Shown one piece after another: positions 22,808-31,280 of a DNA stretch of 64,000 bases. Where the stretch lies: positions 496,001-560,000 of the forward strand of contig NZ_JAEX01000001.1 in NCBI RefSeq assembly GCF_000519125.1. Direction: 5' to 3'. The notes under the pieces are model-generated. The model worked only from the letters and a program-made list of their open reading frames with translations. It ran no database searches and was not told the origin of the DNA. This stretch comes from Desulfocurvus vexinensis DSM 17965. Lineage in GTDB: Bacteria; Desulfobacterota; Desulfovibrionia; Desulfovibrionales; Desulfovibrionaceae. Made by a program: the position numbers and the translations under genes. Numbering within the stretch: the first letter of the stretch is position 1; each line of letters starts with the position of its first letter.

Positions 22808-23544
22808 TTGTTTTTCCCGCCGTGGACATCAAGGACGGCAAGTGCGTGCGCCTGCGCCAGGGGCTGGCCGACCAGGTCACCGTGTTCGGCGACGACCCCG
22901 CGGCCATGGCCCGCCACTGGGCGGCCCAGGGCGCGCGCTACCTGCATGTGGTGGACCTGGACGGCGCCTTCTCGGGCCAGCCGCGCAATTTCGAGCTGAT
23001 CCGCGAGATCTGCGCCGCGCTGGACATCCCCGTGCAGCTGGGCGGGGGCATCCGCGACCTGGACACCGCCCGGGCCTACGTCCGCGCCGGGGTCGAGCGG
23101 TTGATCATCGGCACCATGGCCCTGGAGGATCCCGCGCTGTTCGGCGAGCTGTGCGCGGCCCTGCCCGGGCGGGTGGGCGTGTCGCTGGATGCGGTGGACG
23201 GCCGGCTGAAGACCAAGGGTTGGGTGCAGGACGCCGGGCTGGACGTGTTCGACGTGTTGCCCCGCCTGCGCGAGCAGGGCGCCGCGTTCATCATCTACAC
23301 CGACATCAGCCGCGACGGGATGCAGACCGGGGTCAACACCGCCGCCCTGGAGCGGCTGTGCCGGGCGGCGGGCCTGCCCGTCATCGCCGCCGGGGGCGTG
23401 CATACCCTGGACGACATCAAGGCCCTGCATCCCCTCGCGGCCAAGGGCCTGGAAGGGGCCATCACGGGCCGGGCCATCTACACCGGAACCCTCGATCTGG
23501 CCGAAGCCCAGGCCTGGATCGCAGCCCAGGGAGGAACGTCATGA
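22804..23544 (+). CDS. hisA: Phosphoribosylformimino-5-aminoimidazole carboxamide ribotide isomerase
   Basis: The 246-residue TIM-barrel enzyme shows both HisA phosphate-binding halves: [16 protein letters not shown] with catalytic Asp8 at the N-terminus, LGGGIRD, and then [14 protein letters not shown] and [11 protein letters not shown]. It isomerises ProFAR to PRFAR in histidine synthesis. GTG 22804 overlaps the preceding stop; no ATG is available at the homologous start. The stop overlaps the start of the HMA protein. Confidence 0.95.
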   Translation: MIVFPAVDIKDGKCVRLRQGLADQVTVFGDDPAAMARHWAAQGARYLHVVDLDGAFSGQPRNFELIREICAALDIPVQLGGGIRDLDTARAYVRAGVERLIIGTMALEDPALFGELCAALPGRVGVSLDAVDGRLKTKGWVQDAGLDVFDVLPRLREQGAAFIIYTDISRDGMQTGVNTAALERLCRAAGLPVIAAGGVHTLDDIKALHPLAAKGLEGAITGRAIYTGTLDLAEAQAWIAAQGGTS

Positions 23545-23741
23545 TCACACTGGAAGTGCAAGGCATGTCCTGCCAGCATTGCGTGGCCAGCGTCACCGAG
23601 GCGCTGCGCAAGGTGCCCGGGGTGACCGGGGTCAGCGTGAGCCTGGAGACGGCCAGCGCCACCGTGCAGGGCAACCCGGACCCCGAGGCCCTGAAGCGGG
23701 CCGTTGCCGCCGTGGGCTTCACGCCCGGCAAGGCCGAATAG
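23541..23741 (+). CDS. Heavy-metal-associated (HMA) domain protein, copper chaperone-like
   Basis: A 66-residue ferredoxin-like HMA domain with the metal-binding loop GMSCQHC (Cys11, Cys14). This size and motif are those of CopZ-type chaperones that pass Cu(I) to P-type ATPases or sensors. It is translationally coupled to hisA by ATGA, and no copper ATPase is in the window. A terminator follows at once, so it ends the his-containing operon. Confidence 0.88.
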   Translation: MITLEVQGMSCQHCVASVTEALRKVPGVTGVSVSLETASATVQGNPDPEALKRAVAAVGFTPGKAE

Positions 23742-23760
23742 GCCGCCGCCGTGTGGTGCC

Positions 23761-23809
23761 AGGCCGTCCGCCGCGCCCCTTGGCGCTGCGGGCGGCCTTG
23801 TATTTTTTT
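23761..23809 (+). terminator. Rho-independent terminator after the hisA/HMA operon
   Basis: An 11-base stem (AGGCCGTCCGC at 23761-23771 with GCGGGCGGCCT at 23788-23798, one G-U pair) is followed by TTGTATTTTTTT ending at 23809. It stands 20 bases after the HMA stop. Confidence 0.88.
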
Positions 23810-23822
23810 GTCGTGCGGGCCG

Positions 23823-24230
23823 CTATCCGGCCACCAGGGTCGTGAAATTTTCCGCCGTGGTGGCCAGGTAGTCGCGGGCCGTGGCGGGCAGGGCGCCGGG
23901 CAGGGGCCGCCCGCCCCGCAGGCGGCGCTCCAGGCGGGAAATCTCCTGGTGCAGGGTTTTGTCCGTGGCGCGCAGGATGTGCAGGGCGACCACGGCCTCG
24001 GCGGTTTCCAACCCGCCCCGGGCCCCCAGGGCGTCCAGGTGGCGGCAGGCGTCGAGAAAGGCCCCGCCCCGGCGCAGGGGCCAGGGCAGGCTCCGGCCCG
24101 GGGCCCGGCGCGGCACCGCCTGCGCGGCCCGCAGGGCGGCGTCGAAGCAGTCGTGGACGTCGAGTTCCACGTCGGCCGTGAGCAGTCCCTGGATGTCGAG
24201 CCAGGCGATGAGGGCGTCCTTGGAGATCAT
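23823..24230 (-). CDS. Hypothetical protein divergent from the HTH-kinase gene
   Basis: A 135-residue soluble, mostly helical protein that starts MISKDALIAWLDIQGLLTADVELDVHDCFDA and ends with a helix-rich tail. No signal peptide, membrane helix or recognised motif. The ATG at 24230 has GGGAGGA eight bases upstream, better than the in-frame starts further out. It is transcribed away from the XRE-HTH/histidine kinase gene, so the latter might regulate it through the shared 207-base region. Confidence 0.7.
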   Translation of the reverse strand: MISKDALIAWLDIQGLLTADVELDVHDCFDAALRAAQAVPRRAPGRSLPWPLRRGGAFLDACRHLDALGARGGLETAEAVVALHILRATDKTLHQEISRLERRLRGGRPLPGALPATARDYLATTAENFTTLVAG

Positions 24231-24366
24231 TGCCGCCGTCCTCCCGGGCAAAGTTTTTTCGATATCCCGGGCAACTCCGGGGTACATGAAAACATCGTTC
24301 CAGGCAACGCGCCCGGGCGGGCTTCCCATGCGTTTTCACGGGGCTTTGCCCTTGTCAGCATTCTTG

Positions 24367-24386
24367 TGGCTACTATACCGTAGCCA
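24367..24386. promoter_or_regulatory. Inverted repeat in divergent promoter region, candidate operator
   Basis: TGGCTAC, six bases, GTAGCCA forms a perfect 7-base-arm inverted repeat, 51 bases before the start of the HTH-histidine kinase gene and in an AT-richer patch. The arm and spacer sizes suit a dimeric XRE-type regulator. Whether the adjacent protein binds it is inference. Confidence 0.5.
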
Positions 24387-24437
24387 AAATAGTCATGAAA
24401 AACCGGGAGAAAATGGGATGACGATGAATGGTACCTA

Positions 24438-25550
24438 ATGGGAAAACTCTTCGGTGAATACATTCGTACGCGGCGCGAGACGTTGCTCCAGGGCGACCCG
24501 CGGTTTTCCATCCGCAAGGTGGCGGACCGCATCCGGGTGCACCACTCGTATCTGAGCAAGATCGAGCGGGGTGAGCCGGGCGCCCTGTCCGAAAAAAAGG
24601 TCGTGGCCTTGGCCTGCGAGCTGGGCGAGGACCCTGACCTGCTGTTGGCCATGAACGGCAGGATTTCTGAGACCATGTCCCGGACGGTGACCCGCCATCC
24701 CGCGCTGTTCAGGAGCATCGTCGAGAACCTGCGCAAACACTGTGCGGCCCATGGCGATGCCGCGCCCGACGAGGAGGCCTGCACGGCCATGCTCGTGCAG
24801 GTCAACACCCTGCTGGAGGGCGGGCCGGGGTGCCTGGTGCTGCACGAGCTGCGCTCGCCCCTGGCAGGCATCGTCAGCGCCGCCGAGGCCATCCTGGCGG
24901 CGGACGCCCTGGCCCGGGAGCACGAGGAACTGCTGCGCTGCATGATGCACACGGCGCGCAGGCTCGTGGACGACATCGACGGCTCCCTGGCCCTGGCCAT
25001 GATCGAGGCCGGGGAGTACCGCCATCAGCCCGAGCCCGTGGACATGCTGGCCCTTGTGGCCGACGTGTGGGCCGAGCTGCGCGGCCTTGCGCAGGCGCGG
25101 GGCTTGGGGCTGCGGGTGGAGCTGGAGGGCCGCCCCCTGGCCTGGGACGGCGGCCGGCCAGACCCGGGGGGCCACAGGCTGCTGGCCGCAGGGTCGTGGC
25201 GCCTGTGCCGGAGCCTGCTGGCCAATTTGCTGCGCAACGCCCTGGAGGCCGGGCCCGAGGGCGGGGCGGTCACGGTGCGCCTGGCGGGCGGCTGCGGGCG
25301 GTGCGCGCTGGAAATCCACAACCAGGGCCTGGTGCCCGAGGCGATGCGCGAGCGGTTCTTCGAGCGCTTCGCCACCCACGGCAAGCCGGACGGCACGGGC
25401 CTGGGGGCCTACGCGGCACGAGTCATGGCCCGGGCCATGGGCGGCGACGTGACCCTGGGCACGCCGGCCGGGGCGGACGCAATGGACACGCAGGGCGCGG
25501 GGCCGGAACAGGGCACGATTCTGACGGTAAGCCTGCCCGGCCACGGGTAG
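24438..25550 (+). CDS. XRE-type helix-turn-helix fused to a histidine kinase core
   Basis: In this 370-residue cytoplasmic protein, residues 1-70 form a Cro/C1-type HTH (SIRKVADRIRVHHSYLSKIERGEPGALSEKK). Residues 130-200 look like a HisKA dimerisation helix with the H-box HELRSPLAG (phosphoacceptor His136). Residues 255-365 form the HATPase domain: N-box NLLRNALEAG, a G1-like IHNQG lacking the usual Asp, and G2 GTGLGAY. No transmembrane or sensor domain and no response regulator gene adjoin it. It may couple phosphorylation to its own DNA binding. A palindrome precedes it and two terminator hairpins follow. Confidence 0.85.
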   Translation: MGKLFGEYIRTRRETLLQGDPRFSIRKVADRIRVHHSYLSKIERGEPGALSEKKVVALACELGEDPDLLLAMNGRISETMSRTVTRHPALFRSIVENLRKHCAAHGDAAPDEEACTAMLVQVNTLLEGGPGCLVLHELRSPLAGIVSAAEAILAADALAREHEELLRCMMHTARRLVDDIDGSLALAMIEAGEYRHQPEPVDMLALVADVWAELRGLAQARGLGLRVELEGRPLAWDGGRPDPGGHRLLAAGSWRLCRSLLANLLRNALEAGPEGGAVTVRLAGGCGRCALEIHNQGLVPEAMRERFFERFATHGKPDGTGLGAYAARVMARAMGGDVTLGTPAGADAMDTQGAGPEQGTILTVSLPGHG

Positions 25551-25554
25551 CCGG

Positions 25555-25584
25555 GCGGCGGCGGGACCGCCGCAGGGAATTTTT
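25555..25584 (+). terminator. Rho-independent terminator after the HTH-kinase gene
   Basis: GCGGCGG (25555-25561) pairs with CCGCCGC (25567-25573) around a 5-base loop, followed by AGGGAATTTTT. It begins five bases after the stop codon. Confidence 0.75.
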
Positions 25585-25625
25585 GCGGGCGGCGTGCCGG
25601 GATGGCGCGCCGCCCGCCGTGTTTT
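25585..25625 (+). terminator. Second hairpin, possible backup terminator
   Basis: A 10-base stem (GCGGGCGGCG at 25585-25594 with CGCCGCCCGC at 25608-25617) is followed by CGTGTTTT. It lies between two convergent genes. The T-run favours plus-strand termination; no A-run on its left supports the other direction. Confidence 0.6.
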
Positions 25626-25652
25626 GCGGGCCGCCTGGGAGGGTTCGCGCGA

Positions 25653-27518
25653 TCAGTCCCCGGGCTGCCACAGCCCCGCCGCGCGCAGGCGCGCGGTCAG
25701 CTCCAGGGCCAGGGCGTGGCGGTTGAAGGGCGGGATGAGGTAGACCCCGGCGAAGAGCCCCCAGGCGTGTTCCAGCAGCTCCCAGGCGATGTCCGTGCCC
25801 TCGCGGGCGCCCTGGTCCCCGGCGCGGCGCATGCGCTCGCGGATGGCTGCGGGGATGGAGATACCCGGGAATTCGTTGTGCAGGAACTCGGCGTTGCGCG
25901 CGCTGACCAGGGGCATGACCCCCAGCAGCACCGGCACCCCGAGCCCGGCAGTCAGCTCGGCGCAGCGCTCGGCGGCCTCGCGGGTGTAGACCGGCTGGGT
26001 CAGCAGGAACTGCGCGCCGTTGTCGATCTTGCGCCGCGCGCGCTGCACCTGCAGGGCCGGGTTGCGCGTGTTGGGGTTGAAGGCCGCGCCGATGGTGAAG
26101 TTGGGCCGCAGGCGCAGGGGCTCCCCGGCGTGGTTCTCGCCCCGGTTGAAGCGCGCCAGCAGGGCGATCAGCTCGAAGGAGCGCAGGTCGAACACGCCAG
26201 TCACGGCGTCGTCGGTGCCCTGGGGCGGCGGGTCGCCGGTGACGGCCAAAACGTTGGTCAGCCCCTGGGCCGCCAGGCCCATGAGGGTGGACTGCATGCC
26301 CACCAGGTTGCGGTCGCGCCCCGTGAGGTGGACCACCGTCTGCGCGCCCGTGGCGCGGTGGATCATGCCCGCCAGGGCCACGCCCGACAGGCGCGGCGCG
26401 GCCAGCGGGTTCTCGGCCACGGTGATGGCGTCCACCCCGGCCTGGGCCAGGGCGCGGGCGGCCTGCATGGCCGGGGCGGTGTCCAGGTGCCGGGGCGGGT
26501 CCAGCTCCACCAGCACCAGCTTGCGCCGCCCCAGGGCCTGACCCAGGCGGCTGGGGGGCAGGGCGGGGCTGGCGCCGGGGTCCGCCGGGGCGGCCTGGGG
26601 CTGGGCGGCGGCGAAGGTGGGCCCGGTGGCGCGCGCCGCGCGGGCGGGGTCGCCCTGGGCGTCCAGCAGGCGGCGCAGGGCCGCGATGTGCGCGGGGCCC
26701 GTGCCGCAGCAGCCGCCCACAAGGCGTGCCCCGTGGCCCGCGCATTCCAGCAGGGCCTGGGCGAAATATTCCGGCGAGCTGTCGTAGAGCAGGCGGTCGC
26801 CCGCGCGCTCGGGGTAGCCCGCGTTGGGGAACAGGGTCAGGGGCACGGGCAGGGGCCCCAGCCCGCGCACCAGCTCCAGGGCCTTGTGCGGCCCGGCGCC
26901 GCAGTTGAAGCCCGCCGCATCGGCTCCGGCGGCGGCCAGGGCGCGCAGGGCCGCCGCCGCCCCCGGCGCGGCCAGGGCCCCGCCCTGGGCCGGAAGCACG
27001 AGCTGGGCGATGACCGGCAGGGCGCAGGCGCCCTTGGCGGCGGCCAGGGCCGTGAGCAGGGTCTCCAGGTCGGCGAAGGTTTCCAGCAGCAGCAGGTCGG
27101 CCCCGCCTTCGGCCAGGGCCGCGGCCTGGGCCGCATAGGCCGCGGCCAGGGCCCCGGGGTCCGGGCGCTGCTCCATGCGTCCGGGCGGGCCCATGGACCC
27201 GGCCACCAGGGCCCGGGCGCCCGCCTGGGCCCGGGCCAGGGCCGCGCCGCGCAGGTTGATCTCCCGGGCCTTGTCCGCCAGGGCGAAGCCCGCCAGCTTG
27301 AAGGCGTTGGCCCCGAAGGTGTTGGTCTCGATGACCTCGGCCCCGGCGGCCAGGTATTCGGCGTGGACCTCGGCCACCAGCTCGGGCCGGGTCAGGTTCA
27401 GGGCGTCGAAGCAGGCCCCGGCGGCCACGCCCTTCTCGTGCAGCCGCGAGCCCATGGCGCCGTCGGCCAGCACCGTGCGCGCGGCCAGGGCGTCGATCAG
27501 GGATATGCTTGGGGACAT
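25653..27518 (-). CDS. Bifunctional homocysteine S-methyltransferase/methylenetetrahydrofolate reductase
   Basis: The 621-residue fusion has a homocysteine methyltransferase barrel at about residues 1-290, with zinc ligands Cys206 (GFNCGAGP) and Cys270-Cys271 (GGCCGTGP), and a MetF-type FAD-dependent reductase from about 335, with TVAENPLAAPRLS, NVLAVTGDPP, FTIGAAFNP and QFLLTQPVY. The pair resembles YitJ-type proteins that make a methyl folate and perhaps transfer it to homocysteine. The reductase half may also serve the Wood-Ljungdahl branch. ATG 27518 has AAGGAG upstream. It is preceded on the same strand by a lipoprotein gene. Confidence 0.92.
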   Translation of the reverse strand: MSPSISLIDALAARTVLADGAMGSRLHEKGVAAGACFDALNLTRPELVAEVHAEYLAAGAEVIETNTFGANAFKLAGFALADKAREINLRGAALARAQAGARALVAGSMGPPGRMEQRPDPGALAAAYAAQAAALAEGGADLLLLETFADLETLLTALAAAKGACALPVIAQLVLPAQGGALAAPGAAAALRALAAAGADAAGFNCGAGPHKALELVRGLGPLPVPLTLFPNAGYPERAGDRLLYDSSPEYFAQALLECAGHGARLVGGCCGTGPAHIAALRRLLDAQGDPARAARATGPTFAAAQPQAAPADPGASPALPPSRLGQALGRRKLVLVELDPPRHLDTAPAMQAARALAQAGVDAITVAENPLAAPRLSGVALAGMIHRATGAQTVVHLTGRDRNLVGMQSTLMGLAAQGLTNVLAVTGDPPPQGTDDAVTGVFDLRSFELIALLARFNRGENHAGEPLRLRPNFTIGAAFNPNTRNPALQVQRARRKIDNGAQFLLTQPVYTREAAERCAELTAGLGVPVLLGVMPLVSARNAEFLHNEFPGISIPAAIRERMRRAGDQGAREGTDIAWELLEHAWGLFAGVYLIPPFNRHALALELTARLRAAGLWQPGD

Positions 27519-27593
27519 GGACGGTGGCGCTCCTTGGGTTGCGCCCAGTGTGGCTGCGCGGAGCGGGGCTGTCAACGCTGCGGCGGGCGGGCG

Positions 27594-28103
27594 CTAGTCG
27601 CCGCCGGGGGGCGGGGTCTGGTCCGCGTCCTTGCCCGGCGCGGGGCCGGAGGCGTCGGGCAGCCAGCGGCCCTCGTCCTCGAAGCGGGCGGCCAGGGGCG
27701 CCTCCACGGGCGCCCCGCCCTCGGGGGTCGCGCGGGCGAGCAGGGTGCGGCGCTTGCCCGGGGCCGTGGCCTCGGCGCCCCGGGCCACGACCTCCCATTT
27801 GACCTGGGTGTCGAAGTTGCTCCAGCGCCGCGACAGGCCGCTGGGCAGCTCGTCGAAGGCCTCCTGCATTTCCGCGAGGTCCGAGTCCTCGGCCAGGGGC
27901 GCCAGGGGCCCGAGCCAGGCCGCGCGCTCCGCCCCCGCCACGCCGCCCATGGCCGGGGGCGCCTCGCCGGAGCCGAAGCCCTCGGTCAGGGTGCCGAAGA
28001 AGCGCTTGGTGGACGTGCAGCCCGCCAGGAGCAGGGCCGCCGCCAGGGCCAGGACCAGAATCAGCAGCGGGGCCCGGACCGGGGCCGGGGGGCAGGGGCG
28101 CAT
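27594..28103 (-). CDS. Small lipoprotein of unknown function
   Basis: The 169-residue protein has a long hydrophobic signal and lipobox LLAGC (Cys29). The mature region includes a helical stretch (LAEMQEAFDELPSGLSRRWSNFD) and a disordered Pro/Asp-rich C-terminus. I do not recognise the family. It lies 27 bases downstream of the SDR gene on the same strand, with GGAGGAAAC before its start. Confidence 0.75.
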   Translation of the reverse strand: MRPCPPAPVRAPLLILVLALAAALLLAGCTSTKRFFGTLTEGFGSGEAPPAMGGVAGAERAAWLGPLAPLAEDSDLAEMQEAFDELPSGLSRRWSNFDTQVKWEVVARGAEATAPGKRRTLLARATPEGGAPVEAPLAARFEDEGRWLPDASGPAPGKDADQTPPPGGD

Positions 28104-28130
28104 GTTTCCTCCGTGGCGGGCGCGGCCCGC

Positions 28131-29117
28131 TCAGTCCACGTACTTGTCCAGGCAGTCGCGGTAGTAGTCGAAGGTCGCGGCCAGGCCCTGGTCGATGCCC
28201 ACCCGGGGCTTCCAGCCCAGGGCGAGGCCGATCTTGGTGGCGTCGCCGTAGAAGTCGCCGATGTCGATGCGCTTTTTCTCTTCGGGCCAGGGCACCAGCC
28301 GGTAGGAGCCGCGGCCCGCGATGCGGATCATGCGCTCGGTGAGGTCCTTGAGGCTCACGGGCTCGTCGCCCGCGAGGTTGTAGACCTCGCCCACGGCCTC
28401 GTCGCGCGCGCCAGCCAGCAGGATGGCGTCCACCACGTCGTCCACGTAGTTCATGTCGCGGCGCTGGGCGCCGTCGCCGAAGATCTGGATCTCGCGGCCC
28501 TCAAGCACCAGGCGGATGAACCAGCCCAGGAAGCCCTGGCGGTTGTGGCGCAGCAGCTGGCGCGGGCCGTAGGTGTTGGTCAGGCGCAGCACCGTGGCCG
28601 GAATGCCGTACACGCGGTGGTAGAGCAGGTGGTACCATTCCCCGGCGATGCAGTTGATGCCGTTCACGTCCACGGGGTCCAGGGGGTGGTTTTCGTCCAC
28701 GGGCATGTAGCGCGGGCGGCCGTAGATCTGGCGGGTGCTGGTCAGCACCACGCGGGCGGCCGGGTTGACGTGGCGGCAGGCCTCCAGCACCCCGAGCTGG
28801 GCCTTGGCGTTGATCTCCAGGTCCGTCACCGGGTCGAGCATGGAGTCGATGTGGCTGACCTGCCCGGCGAGGTTGAAGATGACCTCCTGATCGCGCACGA
28901 GGTGGCGCAGGGAGACCTGGTCGCGCACGTCGGAGATGTTCAGGCGCACGTCGTGCGCCACGGGGGCGATGTTGTGCAGGTTGCCGCCGTAGGCCTCGAA
29001 CATGGAATCGACGATGGTCACCCGGGCCCCGGCGCGCACCAGCCGGATGGCCAGGTTGGAGCCGATGAAGCCGCACCCGCCGGTGACGAGCACCGCCTTG
29101 CCCTTGTAGAAGTCCAT
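28131..29117 (-). CDS. NAD-dependent epimerase/dehydratase-like SDR lacking the standard Tyr and Lys
   Basis: A 328-residue extended SDR: NAD-binding VTGGCGFIGSNLA at residues 11-23, NLAGQVSHIDSM, TSTRQIYG, and the substrate region LRLTNTYGPRQLLRHNRQGF. In functional sugar epimerases the catalytic pair YxxxK lies before the AGE motif; here the same place reads VNGINCIAGE, with Asn where Tyr is expected and Cys where Lys is expected. The rest is well conserved. It may be a related enzyme type with altered chemistry, or a sugar-binding protein. Likely linked to surface polysaccharide synthesis, but no glycan genes adjoin it. Confidence 0.82.
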   Translation of the reverse strand: MDFYKGKAVLVTGGCGFIGSNLAIRLVRAGARVTIVDSMFEAYGGNLHNIAPVAHDVRLNISDVRDQVSLRHLVRDQEVIFNLAGQVSHIDSMLDPVTDLEINAKAQLGVLEACRHVNPAARVVLTSTRQIYGRPRYMPVDENHPLDPVDVNGINCIAGEWYHLLYHRVYGIPATVLRLTNTYGPRQLLRHNRQGFLGWFIRLVLEGREIQIFGDGAQRRDMNYVDDVVDAILLAGARDEAVGEVYNLAGDEPVSLKDLTERMIRIAGRGSYRLVPWPEEKKRIDIGDFYGDATKIGLALGWKPRVGIDQGLAATFDYYRDCLDKYVD

Positions 29118-29137
29118 TGCGCCTCCGCCGCGCGCGG

Positions 29138-30376
29138 CTACTTCGCGGCCCGCTGCATGGGCAGGACCAGGTTCAGCACCACGCCGACGATGCCCGCCAG
29201 GCCGATGCCCGCCAGGGTCACTTCACCGATGTTGAAGCTCATGCCGCCGATGCCGAAGACCAGGATCACGGCCACGATGGCCAGGTTGCGCGGCTGCATG
29301 AGATCCTCGCCCGCGCGCACCAGGGTGTTGATGCCCACCACGGTGATGGCGCCGAAGAGCAGGATCATGATGCCGCCCATGACCGGGGTGGGGATGGTGC
29401 CCAGCAGCGCGCCGAGCTTGCCCACGAAGGCCAGGGCGATGGCCGTGATGGCCGCCCAGGTCATCACGCCGGGGTTGAAGACCCGGGTCAGGGCCACGGC
29501 GCCGGTGACTTCGGAATAGGTCGTGTTGGGCGGGCCGCCCAGGCAGGAGGCCAGGGTCGTGGCCAGCCCGTCGCCCAGCATGGTGCGGTGGATGCCGGGG
29601 TCCTTCACGTAGTCGCGCCCGGTGACCGAGCCGATGGCCAGCACGTCGCCGAAGTGCTCGATGGCCGGGGCGATGGCCACGGGCACGATGAACAGGATGG
29701 CCTCCCAGTTCAGCTCGGGCAGGGTGAAGGCGGGCATGGCCAGCCACGGGGCGGCGCCCACGGCGTCGAAACGCACGATGCCCATGGCCAGGCTCACGGC
29801 GTAGCCCGCCGCGATGCCGCACAGGATGGGCACCAGCCGCAGGAAGCCCTTGCCCAGCAGGGACGCCAGGATGGTCGTCGCCAGGGCGGCCAGGGCCACC
29901 GTCAGCGCGATCTCGCGCGGGAACAGCTCCGCCGAGCCGTCGCCGGTCTTGCCCACGGCCATGAACACGGCGACCTTGGCCAGGATGAGGCCGATGACCA
30001 TGATCACCGGCCCGGTGACCACCGGCGGCAGCACGCGGTGCAGGATGCCCGCGCCGCGCGCCTTCACCAGCGCGGCCAGGGCAACGTAGAACAGCCCCGC
30101 CGCCGCCAGCCCGCTCATGGTCGCCGGGATGCCCCAGGTCTGCACGCCGTAGATGATGGGCGCGATGAAGGCGAAGGACGAGGCCAGGAACACCGGCACC
30201 TTGCCCCGGGTGATGGCCTGGAAGAGCAGGGTGCCCGCCCCGGCGGTGAACAGGGCCACGTTGGGGTCCAGCCCCGTGAGCAGGGGCACGAGCACCAGGG
30301 CCCCGAAGGCCACGAAGAGCATCTGCGCGCCAAGCAGGCTGTCCTTGAGCCGGAACGAATAGTCGCTTGTGGCCAT
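29138..30376 (-). CDS. uraA: Uracil/xanthine permease family transporter
   Basis: The 412-residue membrane protein has the NCS2 pattern: about 12-14 helices, VFLASSFAFIAPI near the first substrate helix, APAIEHFGDVLAIG with the conserved Glu, and GGPPNTTYSEVTGAVALT, the family signature with the second functional Glu. It imports uracil by proton symport. ATG 30376 has AAGGAGAGG eight bases before it. It lies downstream of upp, the enzyme that uses uracil; a terminator hairpin separates them. Confidence 0.92.
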   Translation of the reverse strand: MATSDYSFRLKDSLLGAQMLFVAFGALVLVPLLTGLDPNVALFTAGAGTLLFQAITRGKVPVFLASSFAFIAPIIYGVQTWGIPATMSGLAAAGLFYVALAALVKARGAGILHRVLPPVVTGPVIMVIGLILAKVAVFMAVGKTGDGSAELFPREIALTVALAALATTILASLLGKGFLRLVPILCGIAAGYAVSLAMGIVRFDAVGAAPWLAMPAFTLPELNWEAILFIVPVAIAPAIEHFGDVLAIGSVTGRDYVKDPGIHRTMLGDGLATTLASCLGGPPNTTYSEVTGAVALTRVFNPGVMTWAAITAIALAFVGKLGALLGTIPTPVMGGIMILLFGAITVVGINTLVRAGEDLMQPRNLAIVAVILVFGIGGMSFNIGEVTLAGIGLAGIVGVVLNLVLPMQRAAK

Positions 30377-30418
30377 GGCCGTCGCCTCTCCTTGCAAAAG
30401 GGTTCAGGACTCGGATTC

Positions 30419-30442
30419 AAAAAAGGCGGGGCAAGCCCCGCC
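30419..30442 (-). terminator. Terminator hairpin between upp and uraA (minus strand)
   Basis: Read on the minus strand, GGCGGGGC and GCCCCGCC form a near-perfect stem with a very short loop (30425-30442) and are followed by six Ts (30419-30424). It follows the upp stop by five bases and precedes uraA, so it probably sets the upp to uraA ratio rather than ending the operon fully. Confidence 0.75.
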
Positions 30443-30447
30443 GTGTG

Positions 30448-31074
30448 CTACTTGGTGCCGAAGATCTTGTCGCCCGCGTCGCCCAGGCCGGGCAGGATGT
30501 AGCCGACCTCGTTCAGGCGCTCGTCCACCGCCGCCGTGTAGACGTCCACGTCGGGGTGGGCCGCTTCCAGGCGGCGCAGGCCCTCGGGCGCCGCCACCAG
30601 GAACAGCCCCCGGATGGACTTGCACCCGGCCTTCTTGAGCAGGTCGATGGTGGCGATGAGCGTGCCGCCCGTGGCCAGCATGGGGTCCAGGATCAGCGCC
30701 ATGCGCTTGTCGATCTGGTTGGCCAGCTTCACGTAGTACTGCACGGGTTTCAAAGTTTCCTCGTTGCGGTAGAAGCCGACCACGCTGGTCTTGGCGCCGG
30801 GCACCATGTCCAGCACGCCGTCGAGCATGCCCAGCCCGGCGCGCAGGATGGGCACCACGGTCAGGGTCTTGCCCTCGATGTTGTCCACCACCACGTCGCC
30901 CGCCCAGCCTTTGACGGTTTTCTTCTCGGTCTTCAGGTCCTTGGTGGCCTCGTAGGTCAGCAGGCGGGCGACCTCGTTGGCGAGCTGGCGGAAGTCCTTG
31001 GTGGACAGCCCGTCCTGGCGCAGCAGGCCGAGCTTGTGCCGAACCAGCGGGTGGTCCACGACGTGCAGGGGCAT
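30448..31074 (-). CDS. upp: Uracil phosphoribosyltransferase
   Basis: The 208-residue enzyme has the PRPP-binding loop DPMLATGGT and the uracil-binding C-terminal region [18 protein letters not shown], both hallmarks of Upp. It makes UMP from uracil and PRPP. The ATG at 31074 gives the standard length. The transporter gene uraA lies downstream, giving a uracil-salvage unit. Confidence 0.96.
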   Translation of the reverse strand: MPLHVVDHPLVRHKLGLLRQDGLSTKDFRQLANEVARLLTYEATKDLKTEKKTVKGWAGDVVVDNIEGKTLTVVPILRAGLGMLDGVLDMVPGAKTSVVGFYRNEETLKPVQYYVKLANQIDKRMALILDPMLATGGTLIATIDLLKKAGCKSIRGLFLVAAPEGLRRLEAAHPDVDVYTAAVDERLNEVGYILPGLGDAGDKIFGTK

Positions 31075-31280
31075 GGTGTCTCCGTTTGATGAAGGGTGCG
31101 GCGGTGACGGAACCGGGGCAAATCCACAACCGCCTAACTCCGTTGGCGACCCGAGGTCAACCCTTTTGGCGCGCGGCGCGGGGCCAGGGCGGCCCGCCGC
31201 GTCCGGCGAAAGCGGTTTGCTTTTGCCGCCGGGCCTGCTATTCTCGGGCTTGCGCCGGGCCTGCGGCGCGGGAGGTGTGC

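Noticed and set aside
25602-29519. Very long plus-strand open frame antisense to the methyltransferase/MTHFR, lipoprotein and SDR genes
   Set aside because: It is a shadow of GC-rich codon bias in well-recognised minus-strand genes; its translation is Gly/Gln/Arg-rich with no domain.
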